DNA of 64,000 nt from UBA6055 sp965203755 (GTDB taxonomy: Bacteria; Chloroflexota; Anaerolineae; Aggregatilineales; Phototrophicaceae): NCBI GenBank assembly GCA_965203755.1, contig OZ241910.1, forward strand, positions 2,108,001 to 2,172,000. Reading direction: 5' to 3'. Every line of letters starts with the position of its first letter. The stretch's first letter is position 1. The position numbers and the translations under genes were made by a program. Below, piece after piece: positions 58,856 to 64,000 of the stretch. The notes beneath the pieces are model-generated. The model was given only the letters and a program-made list of their open reading frames with translations, made no database searches and was not told the origin of the DNA.

Positions 58856-59717
58856 AGGCTGAATTGAGCGATGGATAAAGGCACAAAGCCACTCTCATCA
58901 GCTTGTAAGCCGTCCCATTGAACCAAAACATTAAACATCGCCATGACATAAGCCAAACGCATTTCAAAATAGTCCCAAACTCGATGGGTCAAACGTTTGA
59001 GACCACAGACCCGCGTCAGCATCGAGAAAATCGTTTCGATACGCATGCGGTCATTCCATTCGCCTCTCTTACAGACTCGCAGATTGGTCGGATGCCAGCC
59101 CTGCCTGACAAAATGCCAGTCGCCAAACACCACCATTTGGTCAGCGACCCCATCAACCAAGCTCTGAAAAGCGCTGCCATCGTAGACATTAGCCGTATCA
59201 CAAGCCCAGTCCACCACCAAGCCGAGATGATTGACCAACAGACACAGCTTGCCACCGACAATCCAGCGCTTGTTGGAATAGCCTTGCCGTCCAATCTGAC
59301 ACCGACTGCGCCCCTGTCGCCGCGGATGGATCAGTTCAATGCCAAAGCTGTCAATCAGCCCCAGCATGGATGGCGCTGCCAAAAAGCGCGACAGATGAAC
59401 CTGCTGCTTCTTTAACGTCCGGAAGAAGCGGGTGCGTTCCAGCAAGTTGGGAAACAAGTTGCCGAAGTTGCGCGAAATCCAACGATAGAAGGCACGCGAG
59501 CCACCGCCTTTGAGGGCAAACAGGATGCCCAGGGTCACTAATTCACTCGGATGCATCTTAGCTTGGCTGTGTTTGGAGACATCTTTCATTTGATCATCTA
59601 CACGGCAGAACAATTCTATGATAAAATCGCTGTCAGTCACGGCTTCACTCCTTACTTTTTGTTGTGACACTTCAAGTTTAGAGTGTTTGCCGTGATTTTC
59701 AACTAGCACCATTGGTT
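58836..59717 (-). mobile_element. Insertion sequence, 882 bases, one DDE transposase gene
   Basis: Ends carry a 12-base perfect inverted repeat (AACCAATGGTGC at 58836-58847; its complement at 59706-59717), with weaker similarity inward. The flanks show a 4-base direct repeat ACTG (58832-58835 and 59718-59721), the likely target duplication. The left end lies inside the 3' end of the mandelate racemase-type gene and supplies its current stop codon. Element appears complete and recent. Confidence 0.82.
58852..59640 (-). CDS. DDE transposase (IS982/IS4-like)
   Basis: 262 residues from GTG 59640, which AAGGAG precedes at seven bases; a longer frame starts inside the terminal repeat at 59712. N-terminal helices (FIIELFCRVDDQMKDVSKHS) lead into a DDE core: Asp in GLIDSFGIELIHPRR, Asp in VVFGDWHF, and Glu in DRMRIETIFSML. 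I recall close relatives in Chloroflexota and Cyanobacteria. The family assignment is tentative because the apparent 4-base target duplication is short for IS982. No frameshift or stop, so likely active. Confidence 0.8.
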   Translation of the reverse strand: MTDSDFIIELFCRVDDQMKDVSKHSQAKMHPSELVTLGILFALKGGGSRAFYRWISRNFGNLFPNLLERTRFFRTLKKQQVHLSRFLAAPSMLGLIDSFGIELIHPRRQGRSRCQIGRQGYSNKRWIVGGKLCLLVNHLGLVVDWACDTANVYDGSAFQSLVDGVADQMVVFGDWHFVRQGWHPTNLRVCKRGEWNDRMRIETIFSMLTRVCGLKRLTHRVWDYFEMRLAYVMAMFNVLVQWDGLQADESGFVPLSIAQFSL

Positions 59718-59792
59718 ACTGAAAGCCGCCCGGCATGAAGAAGCCGATGCGCTGGACGAGATTCAGGCGCCAGGCGGGCGAATCGCCGGCGC

Positions 59793-60446
59793 CTAATCGC
59801 TTGGCGGGACCGCCGCCAAGACCGGCAAGCCAGCAGCGGATTCCACATCTTCCCGCCGCCGCACGATGCTGCTTTCAAGATATTCCAGCGCAAACGCGGT
59901 CACCGCGCCGACAAAGCCGCCGGCAAGCAGACCGACCAGGGTATTGACGGCCAGATTGGGGCTGGCGCGGAAAGGCACTGGATTGTCCTGCAAACGGGCT
60001 TCGATGCGGTCTTCGCGGCGGGCCTGCTGGTTCAGGTCATTGCGATATTCCAGCAGCAGCCGTCCCCAGGCCTCGGCGATGCGAACGGCTTCGCCGGGGG
60101 CTTTGTGTTCGGCATCAATCTGGATGACCAGGCTGGTTCGGTCGGCGGCGATGGTCACATCCGAGCGCAGCCGCGCCGGCGTCATATCCAGCTGCAAGCG
60201 GTCAATGACTTGGGCGGCGCGCAGCGAACTGTCGAGATAGGCGACGTGGTTGTTGAGAATCTGGATGGCGGCTTGGGTCAGGCCAAAGTCGCTACGGCTG
60301 GGGACAATCAGCACTTTTTGCGTGGCTCGATAGACCGGTTCCAGTTGGCGGCTGAACAGGAAAGCCGCGCCGGCCGCAATCGCCGCCAGCAGGATGATCA
60401 TCCAGCCGCGCCGAACAAGAATTGTCCCGTAATCGACAAGGTTCAT
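59793..60446 (-). CDS. Wzz-like polysaccharide chain-length/co-polymerase protein
   Basis: 217 residues with the Wzz layout: N-terminal helix (about 15-31, MIILLAAIAAGAAFLFS), an extracytoplasmic part (VYRATQKVLIVPSRSD ... ARLRSDVTIAADRTSLVIQI), and a second helix (about 167-190, LVGLLAGGFVGAVTAFALEYL) followed by a short cytoplasmic tail. No kinase domain is attached. GGGGAGG lies just before ATG 60446. It probably governs polymer length or export with neighbouring glycan genes. Confidence 0.8.
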   Translation of the reverse strand: MNLVDYGTILVRRGWMIILLAAIAAGAAFLFSRQLEPVYRATQKVLIVPSRSDFGLTQAAIQILNNHVAYLDSSLRAAQVIDRLQLDMTPARLRSDVTIAADRTSLVIQIDAEHKAPGEAVRIAEAWGRLLLEYRNDLNQQARREDRIEARLQDNPVPFRASPNLAVNTLVGLLAGGFVGAVTAFALEYLESSIVRRREDVESAAGLPVLAAVPPSD

Positions 60447-60606
60447 GCCGCCTCCCCTTTGATTTTCATCGTGGACATATTGTAACTGGATTGCCGGGCG
60501 GGTCAAGCGCTTTGTGTCTTTCCCTCATGTTCGCGTCGCGGTTATGACATCCTCAAAGACTTGTTCCGCTATAGAGATGCAAATATCAAGATGTCCCGAA
60601 GCACAG

Positions 60607-62760
60607 TCAATCGCGAATCGAGAACCTCGCAATTTCCAGTTCGCGTTCAAACTGACTTTGAAGCCCGCCTTGATTATCGAGCACGGCGCCTGGCTGACTG
60701 ACCTGGGAGTCAAAATCGTAGACAATCAATTTGGCTGTATAGTCGCCTTCGGCTAACATTGAAATATCCACCGCATGAACGTATCCAATTCCGATCACAT
60801 TATCGTACTGCTGGACTTTCTCTCCCTGTGCATTGAATATCTGTATCGAAAAGCCGTATGGATCATCGGATGTTCTAGACCACCAAAAGGAAAACGTTAT
60901 TTGATCGGAATCTATTTCATGCAATAGGTTAAGAAGGAGAATTCCGCTGTCGTAGAAAACTGCGAATGGACTTGGTGTGTCGGTTAATTCGCGCAGAACC
61001 CTGTCATAATTCTGTATAATGAAGCAGCTGCCGCGCAGGTCTTCCAATCGATAGATGGCTGCGAACTTGTCCTCGTATGACGACGGCGCATCGATAAAAC
61101 TTTCACTAATACGAAATTGTCCATGCACCCACCTCGCTTTGGACGAATGATGCAAAATGATATGCGAAAATCCATCATCGATAAGGTCATTCAAGGCAGA
61201 CAGATATTTTGCCTGATGCGACATACATTGCACGTTGGATTTTGTGTGCCACGCGTTAAGCAGGTAATTCTCTTTTATGTATGTGTAAGCATCGGGCGGG
61301 GTGCGTGTAGCGAGCCCCTCAACCTGTGGATAGCCGCTGAGTGTCTGGTAAAATAGATACAGTTTTGAGTTTGGGCGGCCCATGGGCAGGTTGATCAGGC
61401 GGATCGAATCCTGGTCTTCTTCCAGCCGAAGCCAATCCAGGAATGCGATTTCTGCGTCAGTGACAATCCGTTCCTTTGGTGTTCGGTAGTATTCAAATGC
61501 GACCAGAGCGATGCAAATCAGGATGATCCGCGGCCGGCGCCGCGCCGATACTGATTGCAGAAGCGCTATGAGCCCATAACATGACAGCATCGCCAAAGGC
61601 AGCAGCACGCCAATCTGAAACCGGTCGAGTACATAAAATCCCTCGAATACGGCTGGAATTATCTCATCCAGATAGTGCTTGGGCAGGAGTATGTCGGTAA
61701 ACTCCTGGGTGTTTATTTTGAGCACAGAACCGAGTCGCAAAGTAAAAAAGGGCAGGATAAGGAGCAGCCACGGCAGCATCTTTCGGCGATGAATGGCGCT
61801 GAAAATGCCAAAACCAATCAGAAAGAGCGGGACATATCCCAGATAAGATGCGTTCCATCGCCAAGAAGGATCTGCTAGCTGGACAGCGCTTGTGGCTGTT
61901 TGATTGGCGATGAGGTGGTTTACGATGGGGTGTTCATAATTGATGAAATACTGAAGCAGATCATTTTCGTACTCTTGCCCGCCGGATTTATTGAGCGCAT
62001 CTCCCAAAGCCCGGGAATCGGCGATCATCGGATAGACGCGGAAGATGCTGATTGACCCGATAATAACGAATAATAGGGTTATCCTTAGCCAGAAATTTGA
62101 GTTTTTCCACCGCGAACGAGCAAAGTACAAAATATACAGACCGAGCGTAAGCAAAGTGACAACATAAATATACAGTCCAATAAACGCGGTCAGCCCAATA
62201 AGCGCGCCCGATATTCCGATGAACAGCCACCGCTTTTCGAGTATGGCGCGGTGGAAGAAATAGAGCGCCAAAGGCAGCGCTGCGATAAAGGTTACTCCCG
62301 GATGCGGAGAACGCCCGACAATATATCCGCTCAAACCGAATATGACCGCGCCGAACAGGCTAATCCACTTGTCTTTGAGCAGGTATAGAAGATAGATGTA
62401 TGCCGACAGCGCTGCTGAAAAAATGATGAGCAGATATGTCAGGTTATAGGCGTTTGAAGCCGGCATGATTGTCTGCAAGCCGCCAAATACCAACATATGC
62501 GGGATGCTAAGGATATGATAATTCAGCGGCAGTCCATCTGGATAAAACGATAAATCTGTGAAATAAAAATCCGCTTCGCCGGCGAGGATTAATTTGCCGT
62601 ACCAGGCATTCCAAAACTCAATCCATATATCATTATTATTGGACGGCAGCCAAAAGACGGTGGTATCAAAAACATGGACGATGGCCGGCCAGGTCAGCGC
62701 CATAATCAGAATGCCAACAGTAACGATAAAGTGTAGATGATTGCGAAGTACCTTGAACAT
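60607..62760 (-). CDS. Large GT-C-like membrane protein
   Basis: 717 residues with about twelve helices in the first 420 residues, then a soluble part. An early acidic loop NNNDIWIEFWNAWYGKLILA follows the first helix, as in GT-C glycosyltransferases and YfhO-like proteins. The C-terminal 100 residues (SDQITFSFWWSRTSDDPYGF ... MLAEGDYTAKLIVYDFDSQV) form a beta-sandwich like the tail of the first gene in the window. Base composition is more AT-rich than usual here. Donor and acceptor unknown; surface glycan assembly is likely from context. Confidence 0.68.
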   Translation of the reverse strand: MFKVLRNHLHFIVTVGILIMALTWPAIVHVFDTTVFWLPSNNNDIWIEFWNAWYGKLILAGEADFYFTDLSFYPDGLPLNYHILSIPHMLVFGGLQTIMPASNAYNLTYLLIIFSAALSAYIYLLYLLKDKWISLFGAVIFGLSGYIVGRSPHPGVTFIAALPLALYFFHRAILEKRWLFIGISGALIGLTAFIGLYIYVVTLLTLGLYILYFARSRWKNSNFWLRITLLFVIIGSISIFRVYPMIADSRALGDALNKSGGQEYENDLLQYFINYEHPIVNHLIANQTATSAVQLADPSWRWNASYLGYVPLFLIGFGIFSAIHRRKMLPWLLLILPFFTLRLGSVLKINTQEFTDILLPKHYLDEIIPAVFEGFYVLDRFQIGVLLPLAMLSCYGLIALLQSVSARRRPRIILICIALVAFEYYRTPKERIVTDAEIAFLDWLRLEEDQDSIRLINLPMGRPNSKLYLFYQTLSGYPQVEGLATRTPPDAYTYIKENYLLNAWHTKSNVQCMSHQAKYLSALNDLIDDGFSHIILHHSSKARWVHGQFRISESFIDAPSSYEDKFAAIYRLEDLRGSCFIIQNYDRVLRELTDTPSPFAVFYDSGILLLNLLHEIDSDQITFSFWWSRTSDDPYGFSIQIFNAQGEKVQQYDNVIGIGYVHAVDISMLAEGDYTAKLIVYDFDSQVSQPGAVLDNQGGLQSQFERELEIARFSIRD

Positions 62761-62953
62761 GTCTGCCTGTTTCTATGAAGCAGCCTCTTGATGCGGCCGT
62801 TTCATAAAATCTAACAGCGAATATCAGATAGGCAATGTATAAAAACAGCCCGACCGAGCATAACTTTTTGCGCTGGCGCTTGGAGCGCGGGTCAAGAATG
62901 CGAACGAGCCGCAAACATTCAGCCTGACCATCCACGGAGCCATGGCGGCGGCG

Positions 62954-64000
62954 CTAATCCCAGGTGCGCCGGTCAAGGATTGTGCGCGCTTTGCCGTCGA
63001 TGCCGCCGGCTTCCACAAAATGAACCGCATCAATACGCAGCCGCACCGCCTGCTGTGCCAGAGCTTGCAGCTTCGCCGCCACTCCCTGCCCAGATGCGCC
63101 GGCATTCAACTCGACGTGGACGGTAACGATGTCTCTGTTTTCGGGACGGGTGATGATGACCTGAACAGCCTTGATTTCAGGGAATTGCATGACCGCGTGC
63201 TGGAGTTGATTCGGATGCAGGAACATGCCGCGCACTTTGACCGCATCGCCGCTGCGTCCAAATAACCCCAGCAGCTGCTGCCCCTCGCATTGCGGCCGCG
63301 GCGCCAAGGCGCCGAGGTCACCGGTGCCAAAGCGAATCAGAGGATAGGCTTTGTTGAAGGTCGTGACCACAATTTCCCCGCTTTCGCCATCGGGCAGCAA
63401 TGCGCCGGTATCGGGGTCGCAAATTTGAAGGTACACATTGGGCATAATGCGAAAGCCTTGCAGCCCCTTCATGCTAAAGCCCAAAAAACCGAGGTCGGCT
63501 GTCCCATAGACCGATGTGGTTTTCATGCCATAGTCGCCTTCAAAGCGCTGCCGTTGGCGGTCTGTATAGGGTTCGGCTGAAAACAGCGCTTTTTTAAGCG
63601 GCGCTGCGCCGGGTCCCATGCCCTTCGCTTCGGCTTTGTCCAGCAGGGTCATCAAATAGCTGGGCTGCCCGACGAAGCCGGTCGCAGCCAGCGCCGTCAT
63701 CAGCATAATCTGCAATTCAGTATTGCCCGGCCCCGTCGGTATGACCGTTGCGCCGCAGCGCCGAATGCCTTCATCCAACAGGATGCCCGCCGGAGTCAGA
63801 TGATACATAAAGGTGTTGAGGACGCGGTCGCCGCGCCCGATGCCGATGGATTGAAAAGGCGCCAGCAGGCTCTCGGGATCCTCGGGCGGGGGCTGCGGGT
63901 CATAGATAGGACCCGGCGAAATATAGATGCGCGGCAGGTCGCGCGGGTCAATCGTCAGGAAACCGCCAAACGGCGGATTGGCATGATGAATTGCCGCCAG
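62954..64000 (-). CDS. Phenylacetate-CoA-ligase-like adenylate-forming enzyme (N-terminal part outside window)
   Basis: The frame runs off the right edge with no start inside; about 349 residues are visible. The ANL features are present: TSVYGTADLGFLGFS with the adenine-binding region, the acidic GEIVVTTFNKAYPLIRFGTGDL, and GLFGRSGDAVKVRGMFLHPNQLQ before the mobile C-terminal domain. A lysine in GIDGKARTI near the end is in the place of the catalytic Lys. PaaK-like enzymes activate aryl acids to CoA thioesters. Neighbouring genes concern glycans, so the physiological substrate is unclear. Confidence 0.8.
   Translation of the reverse strand: MAAIHHANPPFGGFLTIDPRDLPRIYISPGPIYDPQPPPEDPESLLAPFQSIGIGRGDRVLNTFMYHLTPAGILLDEGIRRCGATVIPTGPGNTELQIMLMTALAATGFVGQPSYLMTLLDKAEAKGMGPGAAPLKKALFSAEPYTDRQRQRFEGDYGMKTTSVYGTADLGFLGFSMKGLQGFRIMPNVYLQICDPDTGALLPDGESGEIVVTTFNKAYPLIRFGTGDLGALAPRPQCEGQQLLGLFGRSGDAVKVRGMFLHPNQLQHAVMQFPEIKAVQVIITRPENRDIVTVHVELNAGASGQGVAAKLQALAQQAVRLRIDAVHFVEAGGIDGKARTILDRRTWD

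Noticed and set aside
1..64000. tRNA, rRNA or CRISPR array
   Set aside because: Gaps between genes were read for cloverleaf-like sequence with CCA ends and for regularly spaced repeats; none was convincing. The only regular arrays are the coding 21-base repeats and the small-gene duplication.

Overview
The window is a GC-rich bacterial chromosome segment (roughly 58-60% G+C by eye). It most resembles Chloroflexota, probably an Anaerolineae-like lineage. The reasons are a one-strand division/cell-wall cluster with two CvpA-like genes between murG and murC, a cobalamin-type ribonucleotide reductase, a lipoprotein with a 'TATPMPTP' type linker, large GT-C membrane proteins with a C-terminal beta-sandwich, and fused DNA methylase/Mrr proteins. 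The lineage is inferred from gene content and remembered family resemblance, not from a search.

Layout. 1-2.5 kb (+): a cut-off membrane glycosyltransferase and a small methyltransferase. 2.5-6.6 kb (-): lpdA, then infC-rpmI-rplT-spoU and a small Cys-rich protein. 7.2-15.5 kb: htpX, a YdcF-like protein, a DNA methylase fused to an Mrr-type nuclease, a duplicated pair of small membrane proteins with a DUF2335 protein, nrdJ, and an MT-A70 (MunI-type) methylase facing an internally deleted MunI-type endonuclease. 15.6-30.7 kb (-): the dcw cluster rsmH-ftsL-ftsI-mraY-murD-ftsW-murG-(cvpA-like x2)-murC-murB-ftsQ-ftsA-ftsZ, without mraZ, murE or murF. 30.8-33.3 kb (+): uvrC and two tiny membrane proteins behind a strong promoter. 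33.3-43.1 kb: a HAD phosphatase, a CPBP-like protein, a GT4 glycosyltransferase and sugar epimerase, a CrtC-like lipocalin, an M20 amidohydrolase, a sulfatase, a WD40 protein and a PAP2-like protein. 43.2-46.0 kb (+): a tandem pair of membrane-anchored SGNH hydrolases. 46.0-53.7 kb (-): a nucleoside-type ABC transporter whose ATPase gene is separated from its permease genes by a sulfite-oxidase-like gene, a small orphan and an AT-rich ParB-like/Mrr-like gene pair. 54-55.5 kb (+): a second methylase-Mrr fusion. 55.5-64 kb: a lipoprotein, a beta-helix protein with a pilin-like tail, a mandelate-racemase-type enzyme whose 3' end was altered by an IS element, a Wzz-like protein, a large membrane protein and a cut-off phenylacetate-CoA-ligase-like gene.

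Main points of interest. (1) The dcw-encoded FtsI has lost all three catalytic signatures (SxxK to TIMQ, SxN to AFN, KTG to RAG), while FtsW keeps its catalytic Asp; this looks like a pseudo-transpeptidase used as a structural FtsW partner. (2) A surface beta-helix protein ends in a canonical type IV pilin segment (G|QSLVEY, with E5) as its anchor. (3) A two-gene ParB-like + Mrr-like cassette with a perfect 10-bp-arm palindrome at its promoter is a candidate defence or mobile module inside a transporter operon. (4) The window carries three DNA-modification loci, one of them with a decayed restriction partner. No tRNA, rRNA or CRISPR array was found.
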